64,000 bases of DNA from Flagellimonas sp947499585 (GTDB lineage Bacteria > Bacteroidota > Bacteroidia > Flavobacteriales > Flavobacteriaceae), in NCBI RefSeq assembly GCF_044596045.1, contig NZ_CP138995.1:372001-436000 (forward strand), written 5' to 3'. The position numbers and the translations under genes were made by a program. The notes beneath the pieces were generated by a model. That model did no database searches. It saw only the letters and a program-made list of their open reading frames with translations, and was not told where the DNA came from. The stretch's first letter is position 1. Each line of letters opens with the position of its first letter. Of the stretch, positions 53,550 through 61,458 are shown piece after piece.

Positions 53550-53627
53550 ACTACAACGTTATAGTAGTGAATTCTCAATAAACATAAGGATTAAATGTAG
53601 AAAATTAATTTAATAATTAATACATTT
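53550..53627. promoter_or_regulatory. Symmetric elements in the module-2 divergent region
   Basis: The 136-bp gap (53514-53649) contains ACTACAACGTTATAGTAGT (53550-53568), with arms ACTAC/GTAGT; its first 16 bases resemble a motif at 46107 in module 1. Further right are nested inverted repeats ATTAATT-taat-AATTAAT (53604-53621) and AAATGTA/TACATTT (53593-53599, 53621-53627). These are candidate operators; the second set is very A/T rich. Confidence 0.4.
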
Positions 53628-53649
53628 ATGAAATAAACAATCCTATTAA

Positions 53650-55368
53650 ATGAGTAAATTTTATTACAACGAAGAGCAGGAATCATACGATGCCATTGTA
53701 GTGGGAACGGGCATTAGTGGTGGTTGGGCTGCTAAAGAACTGTGCGAAAATGGACTAAAGACATTGGTCTTGGAACGCGGTCGTATGGTAAATCATATTA
53801 CTGATTATCCCACAGCAAATCTAGATCCTTGGGATTTTCCAAACAATGGGGAATTATCGCCAGACAAGATTGCCAGACAGGAGAAACAAAATAGAACAGG
53901 TTACACTGTAAAAGCTCCTCATAATTTCTGGTTTGTGGACGACATTGATCATCCTTATAATGAAACCAAACGTTTTGATTGGATGAGAGGCTACCATGTA
54001 GGTGGACGATCATTGTTATGGGGGCGTCATAGCTACCGTTGGAGTGAAATTGATTTTGAGGCAAATAAAAAAGAAGGTGTTGCCGTTGATTGGCCAGTAC
54101 GCTATAAAGACATTGCTCCTTGGTATGATAAAGTTGAAAGTTATATAGGAGTTTCAGGAGAACTATTGAATTTACCTCAACTACCAGATGGGAAGTTTGA
54201 GCCCATGATGGATCTTAATTGTGTTGAACAACATGTGCGTGAACGCGTTTCTGATCATTTTGATGGACGTGTTATTACAGCTGGTAGAGTTGCACATATT
54301 AACAGTGATAAAAAGTTTGATGGTTTAAACCGTAGTTCCTGTAAATTTAGAAACAGGTGTATTAGAGGTTGTCCTTTTGGCGCATATTTCAGCAGTAATT
54401 CTTCTACATTACCCGCTGCTGAACGAACAGGGAATATGACTTTACGCCCAGACTCTATTGTGCATGAAGTAATCTATGATGAGAATACAAAAAAAGCCAC
54501 GGGAGTAAAAGTTATAGATCGTGTTACCAAAGAAGTTTTTGAATTTAAGGCCAAGGTAATTTTCCTTTGCGCTTCTGCTGTAGCATCAACTTCAATTCTA
54601 ATGCAATCTAAATCTGATAGATTCCCTAACGGAATGGGTAACGATTCTGGAGAATTGGGTCATAACATTATGGACCATCACTTTAAAGCTGGTGCTCGAG
54701 GTAAAATGGATGGCTTTGAGGATAAGTATTACAAAGGAAGAAAACCAAATGGGATTTATGTTCCTCGTTTTAGAAACTTGGGAGGTAGCAGTGATATGAA
54801 AGACTTTACCCGAGGTTATGGATACCAAGGTGGTGCTGGAAGAGGTGATTATGAAGCCGCCATTGCTGAAGTTTCCCATGGAAAAGAACTTAAAGATGCT
54901 GTTTTAAAACCAGGAGGCTGGAACATGAACATGTTAGGGTTTGGAGAAATCTTGCCATACCATGAAAATAAAATGACTCTTGACTATGATAAGAAAGATC
55001 AATGGGGTCTACCAACGGTCACTTTTGATGCAGAGATAAAGGAAAATGAGCTCAAAATGCGTAAGGATATGCAAGAACAGGCAGCAGCAATGCTTGAAAA
55101 GTCTGGAGTACGCGATATTGAAACTTATGATGAGACTTACGCACTAGGCCTGGGAATACATGAAATGGGTACTGCCAGAATGGGTAGAAATCCTAAAACT
55201 TCCGTTTTAAACGGAAACAATCAAGTACATACGGTTAAAAATGTTTATGTTACTGACGGGGCTTTTATGACATCCGCAAGTTGTGTAAATCCCTCACTGA
55301 CCTATATGGCTTTTACTGCAAGAGCTGCCCACCATGCAGCGCAAGAACTTAAAAAAGGAAACATATAA
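53650..55368 (+). CDS. GMC family FAD-dependent sugar oxidoreductase (module 2)
   Basis: A 572-residue paralog of the GMC protein at 46180. FAD motif GTGISG at 19-24 is within a stretch identical to module 1 (AIVVGTGISGGWAAKELCEN). The Cys trio is Cys231, Cys237, Cys241; catalytic His504 (GIHEMGTARMG) and Asn547 (CVNPSLTYMAF) are intact. It lacks a signal peptide; the next gene encodes the Tat small subunit and overlaps by one base, so the complex should be exported folded and located at the periplasmic side, passing electrons to the respiratory chain. Likely a sugar or glycoside 3-dehydrogenase. Confidence 0.92.
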   Translation: MSKFYYNEEQESYDAIVVGTGISGGWAAKELCENGLKTLVLERGRMVNHITDYPTANLDPWDFPNNGELSPDKIARQEKQNRTGYTVKAPHNFWFVDDIDHPYNETKRFDWMRGYHVGGRSLLWGRHSYRWSEIDFEANKKEGVAVDWPVRYKDIAPWYDKVESYIGVSGELLNLPQLPDGKFEPMMDLNCVEQHVRERVSDHFDGRVITAGRVAHINSDKKFDGLNRSSCKFRNRCIRGCPFGAYFSSNSSTLPAAERTGNMTLRPDSIVHEVIYDENTKKATGVKVIDRVTKEVFEFKAKVIFLCASAVASTSILMQSKSDRFPNGMGNDSGELGHNIMDHHFKAGARGKMDGFEDKYYKGRKPNGIYVPRFRNLGGSSDMKDFTRGYGYQGGAGRGDYEAAIAEVSHGKELKDAVLKPGGWNMNMLGFGEILPYHENKMTLDYDKKDQWGLPTVTFDAEIKENELKMRKDMQEQAAAMLEKSGVRDIETYDETYALGLGIHEMGTARMGRNPKTSVLNGNNQVHTVKNVYVTDGAFMTSASCVNPSLTYMAFTARAAHHAAQELKKGNI

Positions 55369-56018
55369 TGGAAAGAAGAGTTGCACTTAAAAATATGGGG
55401 CTGGCCTTTGGTTATACCATTGCTGCTCCAACACTTTTGGGAATAGTACAAAGCTGTAATGGCAAGAAAGTATTGGATTGGACTCCGGAATTCTTTTCTA
55501 AAGATGAAGGGACCGTTTTACATACTCTGGTAGATATCTTATTGCCAAAAACCGATACCCCTTCTGCCACAGAAGTAAATGTACATGTGTTCTTAGATAA
55601 ATTTGCGAATGAAGTTCTTCCAAAAGAGCATCAAGATTTTCTAAAAATGGGCATGGGCAAGTTTACTGATAAAGTTTTGGCTTCAGCACAGAAAGAATCT
55701 CTTGCAGAGTTGGATGAAGAGGATTTAGAGCCTGTTTTCGCCACATATCTCAAGAAAAGAACAGATGAGGTTGAAGAAGCTCACGAAAAAGCCTTAGAGG
55801 CTTATTTTGGAGCTGTAGAAGAAAATGGCGGTGCGGTGCTAGATGATGAAATCTCTCGCTATAGTTTTGCCAATTCATTACGTGATCTTTCAATCTGGTC
55901 GTATAAGACCTCAGAATATGTAGGTGAAGAGATTTTAGCTTATTTACCTGTTCCAGGCGAGTATATTGGTTGTGAAGATGAACAAACATTGACCCAAGGT
56001 AAGGCTTGGTCCCTATAA
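55368..56018 (+). CDS. Gluconate 2-dehydrogenase subunit 3 family protein
   Basis: A 216-residue small subunit with a twin-arginine signal (ERRVALKNMGLAFGY) ending in IVQSC (Cys30, possible lipobox). The body matches the gluconate-2-dehydrogenase subunit 3 pattern (FFSKDEGTVLHTLVDILLPKTDTPSATEVNVHVFLDKF). It carries its GMC partner through the Tat pathway. TAATG overlap of one base with the GMC gene indicates coupling. A terminator follows at 56037. Confidence 0.92.
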   Translation: MERRVALKNMGLAFGYTIAAPTLLGIVQSCNGKKVLDWTPEFFSKDEGTVLHTLVDILLPKTDTPSATEVNVHVFLDKFANEVLPKEHQDFLKMGMGKFTDKVLASAQKESLAELDEEDLEPVFATYLKKRTDEVEEAHEKALEAYFGAVEENGGAVLDDEISRYSFANSLRDLSIWSYKTSEYVGEEILAYLPVPGEYIGCEDEQTLTQGKAWSL

Positions 56019-56036
56019 CATATATCATTTACTGTT

Positions 56037-56065
56037 AAAAAAGCCCCTTTGTAAGGGGCTTTTTA
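56037..56065. terminator. Bidirectional terminator after the GMC operon
   Basis: AAAAAGCCCCTT (56038-56049), loop TGT, AAGGGGCTTTTT (56053-56064). A T-run is present on both strands, so it serves the GMC operon and possibly nrdA, whose stop is at 56182. Confidence 0.85.
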
Positions 56066-56181
56066 GTTTCTGAATTTCTTTCAATTCAAAAAAATACCTC
56101 AGAAGTCGTTCTTTGTGGGGTGAACTTTTCCGAGGCATCTATTTAATAAACACTATCACATACTGATAAGCTCAGTACAAA

Positions 56182-58659
56182 CTACGATCCACACATCAAA
56201 CAGTCATCGTCTGCTTGGCCTTCTTTGGCGCGTGCAATCATTTCTTTCATTTCTTCAGCACTCATAGGCTGTACGTCCACTTCTTGTTGACTTGCCGATG
56301 TGACTTCTACCTTAAGTACTTCCGCAGTGTTAGGTGTTGCAGCTATTACTTCTGCATCCGCAGCTACACTAACAGGAACTTCTTTCTTCTTAGTATTGTC
56401 CAACGTGAACTTAATAGCATCCACGGCCGCTTTAGTACGCAAATAATACATACCCGTCTTCAAACCGCTTTTCCAGGCGTAAAAGTGCATGGACGTTAAC
56501 TTAGAATAATTGGCATTTTCCATGAACAAGTTCAAAGACTGGCTTTGATCAATAAAATAGCCACGCTGTCTGCTCATATCAATGATATCTTTCATGCTAA
56601 GCTCCCAAACCGTCTTGTACAATTCCCTGATATCCTGTGGAATAGTTTCTATATGTTGAATAGATCCGTTGGCACGCATCAATTCTTGCTTCATGCTTTC
56701 GTTCCAAAGACCCAAATTTACCAAGTCTTCCAATAGGTGTTTGTTTACTACGATAAACTCACCTGAAAGTACTCTTCGGGTATAAATGTTAGAGGTATAT
56801 GGCTCAAAACATTCATTATTACCAAGTATCTGAGAAGTAGATGCTGTTGGCATTGGTGCTACCAATAAGGAGTTACGAACACCATTTTTCTTTACTTCTT
56901 TTCTCAATTTGGCCCAATCCCAACGTCCAGAAAGTTCTTCGTCTTTAATGCCCCAAAGGTTATGCTGAAACTCTCCTTGTTCAATTGGAGAACCTTTATA
57001 AGACGAGTATGGTCCTTCTTCTTTTGCTTGCTCCATGGAGGCAGTAACTGCTGCAAAATATAAGGTTTCGAATATCTCTTGGTTCAGTTTCTTAGCTTCA
57101 TCACTTGTAAAAGGTAAACGCAACATTATGAAAGCATCTGCCAAGCCCTGTACTCCAAGACCAATAGGTCTATGGCGCATATTGGAATTTTCAGCTTCTT
57201 TAACTGGGTAATAGTTCCTATCTATTACTTTATTCAGGTTTTTGGTCACTCTTTTAGTAACCTTGAACAACTCTTTATGGTCAAATTCACCATTCTTTAT
57301 GAACATTGGTAATGCGATGGAAGCTAAATTACATACCGCTACTTCATCTGGAGAGGTATATTCCAAAATCTCTGTACATAGGTTTGAAGAGCGAATAGTA
57401 CCTAAATTCTTCTGGTTGCTTTTACGGTTGGCGGCATCCTTGTACAACATATAAGGTGTCCCTGTTTCAATTTGAGATTCTAATATTTTTTCCCAAAGTT
57501 CACGCGCTCTTACCGTTTTACGGCCTTTACCCTGAGCCTCATATTGTAAGTATAGCTTCTCGAACTCTTCACTGTGATTTGTAAAAAGCCCTGGGCACTC
57601 GTTAGGACACATTAATGTCCATTCTTCGTTTGCTTCTACCCTTTTCATAAAAAGGTCAGAAATCCACATGGCATAGAACAAATCCCGTGCACGCATTTCT
57701 TCTTTTCCATGATTCTTTTTCAAATCGAGGAACTCATAGATATCTGCATGCCATGGCTCCATATAGATTGCGAAACTTCCTTTACGTTTTCCACCACCTT
57801 GATCCACATATCTGGCTGTATCATTAAATACTTGAAGCATTGGAACAATTCCATTAGAAGTGCCATTAGTGCCCGCGATATAGGATCCAGTAGCTCTCAC
57901 GTTATGAATAGAAAGACCTATTCCTCCAGCAGATTGTGAAATTTTTGCAGTCTGCTTTAATGTATCATAAATACCATCAATACTGTCATCTTTCATTGCT
58001 AGAAGAAAACAAGAAGACATCTGTGGCTTAGGTGTACCGGAATTAAATAAAGTAGGTGTAGCATGAGTAAAGTACTTTTTAGACATCAACTCATAGGTTT
58101 CTATAGCAGCGTCTAAATCGTTTAAATGGATCCCGATAGAAACTCGCATCAACATATGTTGTGGGCGCTCTGCTATTTTACCGTTTAGTTTTAACAAGTA
58201 TGAACGTTCCAATGTTTTAAAACCGAAGTAATCGTAGCCAAAATCACGGTTGTAAATAATGGTAGAATCCAATTTTTCTGAATTTTCAGAAATCACTTCA
58301 TAAACCTCCTCCGATAGAAGTGGTGCTTTTTTGCCGGTTCTAGGATTTACGTATTCATACAAATCCTTCATAGTTTCCGAGAAGGATTTTTTAGTGTTCT
58401 TATGTAGATTGGAAACTGAAATACGAGCTGCCAACTTTGCATAATCTGGATGCGTGGTAGTCATAGTTGCAGCAATCTCAGCTGCTAAATTATCCAATTC
58501 AGATGTAGTTACACCGTCATAAAGCCCTTCTATGACCCGCATAGCAACTTTTAATGGATCTACCAGCCCATTAAGGCCATAACACAATTTTCTTACCCTG
58601 GCCGTGATCTTGTCGAACATGATCAGCTCTTTTCTTCCATCTCTTTTTACTACATACAT
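56182..58659 (-). CDS. nrdA: Ribonucleoside-diphosphate reductase alpha subunit
   Basis: An 825-residue class Ia catalytic subunit reducing ribonucleoside diphosphates. The N-terminal ATP cone (MYVVKRDGRKELIMFDKITARV) is the activity-control site. The active-site region includes STPTLFNSGTPKPQMSSCFLL-type sequence and PIGLGVQGLADAFIMLRLPF; the C-terminus ends DDCLMCGS, with redox Cys820 and Cys823. A flexible 60-residue linker rich in Val/Glu precedes the tail. Gene order is nrdB then nrdA in transcription direction, with 142 bp between them. Confidence 0.96.
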   Translation of the reverse strand: MYVVKRDGRKELIMFDKITARVRKLCYGLNGLVDPLKVAMRVIEGLYDGVTTSELDNLAAEIAATMTTTHPDYAKLAARISVSNLHKNTKKSFSETMKDLYEYVNPRTGKKAPLLSEEVYEVISENSEKLDSTIIYNRDFGYDYFGFKTLERSYLLKLNGKIAERPQHMLMRVSIGIHLNDLDAAIETYELMSKKYFTHATPTLFNSGTPKPQMSSCFLLAMKDDSIDGIYDTLKQTAKISQSAGGIGLSIHNVRATGSYIAGTNGTSNGIVPMLQVFNDTARYVDQGGGKRKGSFAIYMEPWHADIYEFLDLKKNHGKEEMRARDLFYAMWISDLFMKRVEANEEWTLMCPNECPGLFTNHSEEFEKLYLQYEAQGKGRKTVRARELWEKILESQIETGTPYMLYKDAANRKSNQKNLGTIRSSNLCTEILEYTSPDEVAVCNLASIALPMFIKNGEFDHKELFKVTKRVTKNLNKVIDRNYYPVKEAENSNMRHRPIGLGVQGLADAFIMLRLPFTSDEAKKLNQEIFETLYFAAVTASMEQAKEEGPYSSYKGSPIEQGEFQHNLWGIKDEELSGRWDWAKLRKEVKKNGVRNSLLVAPMPTASTSQILGNNECFEPYTSNIYTRRVLSGEFIVVNKHLLEDLVNLGLWNESMKQELMRANGSIQHIETIPQDIRELYKTVWELSMKDIIDMSRQRGYFIDQSQSLNLFMENANYSKLTSMHFYAWKSGLKTGMYYLRTKAAVDAIKFTLDNTKKKEVPVSVAADAEVIAATPNTAEVLKVEVTSASQQEVDVQPMSAEEMKEMIARAKEGQADDDCLMCGS

Positions 58660-58760
58660 GTGGCTACTATTGTTTTAAATGATACGTTTGTTGGTTATAC
58701 CAGCATACACTTCAATCGCGTCGGAAAAAATTCCAGCGCACTTAGTTAGGTTAAAATCAT

Positions 58761-58785
58761 GAAAACACCAAGGGGTAGTGTTTTC
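58761..58785 (-). other. Stem-loop between nrdB and nrdA
   Basis: GAAAACAC (58761-58768) and GTGTTTTC (58778-58785) form a perfect 8-bp stem with 9-nt loop, 16 bp after the nrdB stop. There is no T-tract in the direction of transcription, so processing, stability or partial attenuation is more likely than full termination. Confidence 0.5.
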
Positions 58786-58801
58786 TTAAAGGTTGGTCAA
58801 T

Positions 58802-59788
58802 TTAAAAGTCAGCGTCAAAACTGATCTTTTGTGCATCTTCATCTTTTTCTTTGTTCAAAACACCTGCTTTTTGATATTCAGACACGCGCTTTTCAAAGAA
58901 ATTGGTCTTGCCCTGAAGTGAAATCATATCCATGAAATCAAATGGGTTGGTAGCATTATATACTTTTTCACATTCTAATTCCACCAATAATCTATCGGTC
59001 ACAAACTCCAGATATTGTGTCATCAATTTAGAGTTCATTCCAATTAAACTTGCGGGAAGTGATTCTGTAATAAACTCTCTTTCAATATTAAGAGCATCTG
59101 TTAAAATTGCAGTAATCCGCTCTTTTGGCACTTTATTAATCAGGTGTTTATTGTGTAAATGAACTGCATAATCACAGTGCATTCCTTCATCTCTAGAAAT
59201 TAACTCATTAGAAAATGTAAGGCCAGGCATCAGGCCTCTTTTCTTTAGCCAAAAAATAGAGCAGAAAGCACCTGAAAAGAAAATTCCCTCAACTGCGGCA
59301 AATGCAATTAATCTTTCGGCAAAGCTTGGAGATTCAATCCAGTTTAAGGCCCAATCTGCCTTCTTTTTGATTGCTGGGAAGTTTTCAATGGCCTTGAAAA
59401 GAATATTTTTTTCCTTTTCATCTTTTACATAAGTATCTATTAGTAACGAATATGTTTCTGAATGGATATTCTCCATCATAATCTGAAATCCGTAGAAAAA
59501 CTTTGCTTCCGCATACTGGACCTCACTAACAAAATTCTCTGCTAAATTCTCGTTTACAATACCATCAGATGCAGCAAAAAATGCAAGGATGTGTTTTATA
59601 AAATAACGCTCGTCATCATTCAATTTATTATTCCAATCCGTCAAGTCTTCATGAAGATCTATTTCTTCGGCAGTCCAAAAACAAGCCTCGCATTTTTTGT
59701 ACCATTCCCAAAGATCATCATGCTTAATTGGAAAAATTACAAATCTATCTTCATTTTCTTCTAATATGGGCTCAATGGCTGTTGACAT
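58802..59788 (-). CDS. nrdB: Ribonucleoside-diphosphate reductase beta subunit
   Basis: A 328-residue radical-generating subunit. Diiron ligands Asp44, Glu106, His109, Glu167, Glu201 and His204 and the radical tyrosine Tyr113 (in ENIHSETY) are all present, so it is the tyrosyl-radical class Ia type with a eukaryote-like sequence (FYGFQIMMENIHSE; GLTFSNELISRDEG). No residues are missing. Its transcript comes from the 510-bp gap to the right. Confidence 0.96.
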   Translation of the reverse strand: MSTAIEPILEENEDRFVIFPIKHDDLWEWYKKCEACFWTAEEIDLHEDLTDWNNKLNDDERYFIKHILAFFAASDGIVNENLAENFVSEVQYAEAKFFYGFQIMMENIHSETYSLLIDTYVKDEKEKNILFKAIENFPAIKKKADWALNWIESPSFAERLIAFAAVEGIFFSGAFCSIFWLKKRGLMPGLTFSNELISRDEGMHCDYAVHLHNKHLINKVPKERITAILTDALNIEREFITESLPASLIGMNSKLMTQYLEFVTDRLLVELECEKVYNATNPFDFMDMISLQGKTNFFEKRVSEYQKAGVLNKEKDEDAQKISFDADF

Positions 59789-60298
59789 ACGTAATTGTTA
59801 CAAAGTTTATAATTTGGAAAGGAAAATTCCTAGCGAACAGGGCAAACAAAGATTCAAAAATGTAACCAGACTGTAAAGTTTGTTTTATCAAAACCAATGT
59901 AAAGTTTTTAACACAACATGTTGAAATCTAGGTTCGCAAGTGATGTTCCTTGGGCTGCTGGGATTATGGCGCCAGTGAAGTTTTTTTGTCAAGATTCAAC
60001 AATAACAAAAAAGACCAAAAAGTATATTGTAATATACTTTTTGGTCTTAATTATTTATGAAAATTGCGCTTAAAGCCACTTTATTGAATTCCATTACCAA
60101 ACAGTACGGCCATTTTCAGCTTAACCTTGGAATGTACTTTAATCTTAGGTAGTTCCCCCGAAACCCAAAACCAAAATTCAAAACCTTAGTATAGCCGAAG
60201 ATTTTATTTTGCAAGCAGTTTCTAAAATCAAGAGGTTGGTTGCTCGGCCGTACACTTGTTTGTTGGTAATGTATATGAACTTGTTCTGTTGAAACACT
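59789..60298. other. 510-bp region without a supported gene, upstream of nrdB
   Basis: Near nrdB, TGTAAAGTTT occurs twice (59872-59881 and 59898-59907), followed by palindrome CAACATGTTG (59914-59923). A T7 run follows a weak hairpin at 59966-59987 on the plus strand. The 18-bp hairpin at 60011-60048 lies further right. No reading frame longer than about 60 codons looks coding. An unannotated small RNA or long leader for nrdB is possible; I cannot match a known RNA family. Confidence 0.5.
60009..60050 (-). terminator. Long A/T-rich perfect hairpin, terminator-like on minus strand
   Basis: AAGACCAAAAAGTATATT (60011-60028) and its exact complement (60031-60048), separated by 2 nt. On the minus strand the stem is followed by TTTTTTGTTATT, fitting a terminator for a leftward transcript. 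Confidence 0.6.
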
Positions 60299-60418
60299 CT
60301 AGTCTACATTGACGACTTTGTCCCAATCTGACTGCATTTTTAAATCTTTACTCTCTAACACAGCAGCAAATATTAGAGTAAATATCAAAATCACGAATAA
60401 TACAACACACTTTTTCAT
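60299..60418 (-). CDS. Possible 39-residue membrane or secreted peptide
   Basis: From ATG 60418 the peptide is KK-rich at the start, then a 20-residue hydrophobic stretch (VVLFVILIFTLIFAAVL), then ESKDLKMQSDWDKVVNVD. This is a normal signal-anchor design. A minus-strand terminator-like hairpin 250 nt downstream is consistent with transcription. The frame extends upstream to 60511 but that part is not coding-like. Evidence is weak. Confidence 0.35.
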   Translation of the reverse strand: MKKCVVLFVILIFTLIFAAVLESKDLKMQSDWDKVVNVD

Positions 60419-60680
60419 TGTAGCATCATTAAGGTTGTTTCTTAATTTTTGATAGAGCCAAATTATAAAAGAAAAGACTCCGCCGGGCCTAGTATGTATA
60501 ATCGGTTGCATTTTATGTATAAATGGTTTTTGGCCTTTTTGACCCTATAAGGCTTATTGGGACAAGCAGTTCCAACTAAAGCAAAGTTCTACAAAATCTC
60601 AATACGTTCCTTTTTTTACCAATTATAAGCGCTAAGTGTCCATTAGCACATATTTTTAAATACCTTATACAGAATAGTCC

Positions 60681-60688
60681 TAAATTTG
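60681..60688 (+). promoter_or_regulatory. -7 element of the LytTR/histidine kinase operon
   Basis: TAAATTTG matches TAnnTTTG exactly and lies 20 nt before the ATG at 60709. Confidence 0.5.
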
Positions 60689-60708
60689 AAATTGATTTAA
60701 TATAAAGA

Positions 60709-61443
60709 ATGTTAGAAGCAGTTATTGTAGATGATGAGGTAAAAGCTTTACAAAGTTTAAGTTGGGAGTTGACCAACCTGAGCGATGAAGTTGACATAAT
60801 TGCGTCTTTTACAGATGCGCATGAAGCTTTGGACTATCTTGAGCGTAATACCCCAGATTGTCTCTTTTTAGATATTGAAATGCCGGCAATGGATGGTTTT
60901 CAGTTTATTAAAAATCTAAAGAACAAGGATTTTCCTGTTGTTATTACCACGGCTTATAATCAATATGCACTTCAGGCCTTAAAGAATGAGGCCATTGACT
61001 ATCTGTTAAAACCCATTGATACTGATGACCTTCAGGTAACCATTTCCAAAATAAAAAAGTACAACACCAAAAATTTGACTATTGACAAGTTGGAGAAAAT
61101 TTTGTTGAACTTTAATGCGGAATCCCATAGTAAAAAGATAACAATAAACACCGATGGCAAATTGTTGTTCTTAAATAGTGATGATATACTTTATGCGGAA
61201 TCTGATGGCAATTACAGCACTATTTTTTTAAGCGATGGGCAAAAAATCTTATTGACAAAAAAGCTCAAGGAAGTAAACAATTTATTGCCGGATAACAGCT
61301 TTTTTAGAATACATAATTCATATATCATCAACTTAAACAAGATAAAAGAATTTTTGAAAACGGACGGTTATGTGGTTTTGGAATCCAACCATAAAATTCC
61401 CGTCTCTAGGCAAAAGAAATCTGATTTTTTGGATATGCTATAA
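60709..61443 (+). CDS. LytTR family response regulator
   Basis: A 244-residue regulator. The receiver domain has acidic pocket DD (8-9), phospho-acceptor Asp55 (CLFLDIEMPAMDGF) and LLKPID; the C-terminal LytTR DNA-binding domain is marked by ILYAESDGNYSTIFLSDG, FFRIHNSYIINLNKI and VPVSRQKK-like ending. It works with the kinase encoded 15 bp downstream. Confidence 0.93.
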   Translation: MLEAVIVDDEVKALQSLSWELTNLSDEVDIIASFTDAHEALDYLERNTPDCLFLDIEMPAMDGFQFIKNLKNKDFPVVITTAYNQYALQALKNEAIDYLLKPIDTDDLQVTISKIKKYNTKNLTIDKLEKILLNFNAESHSKKITINTDGKLLFLNSDDILYAESDGNYSTIFLSDGQKILLTKKLKEVNNLLPDNSFFRIHNSYIINLNKIKEFLKTDGYVVLESNHKIPVSRQKKSDFLDML

Positions 61444-61458
61444 CTTCCCAAGACACCT

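Noticed and set aside
59911..59926. NrdR box
   Set aside because: Core CAACATGTTG is symmetric but differs from the NrdR consensus in the outer and inner bases, and only one copy exists; listed as an observation only.
59928..59990. Cobalamin riboswitch or 6S/SRP RNA upstream of nrdB
   Set aside because: No B12 box, SRP tetraloop motif or other diagnostic core can be identified by eye.
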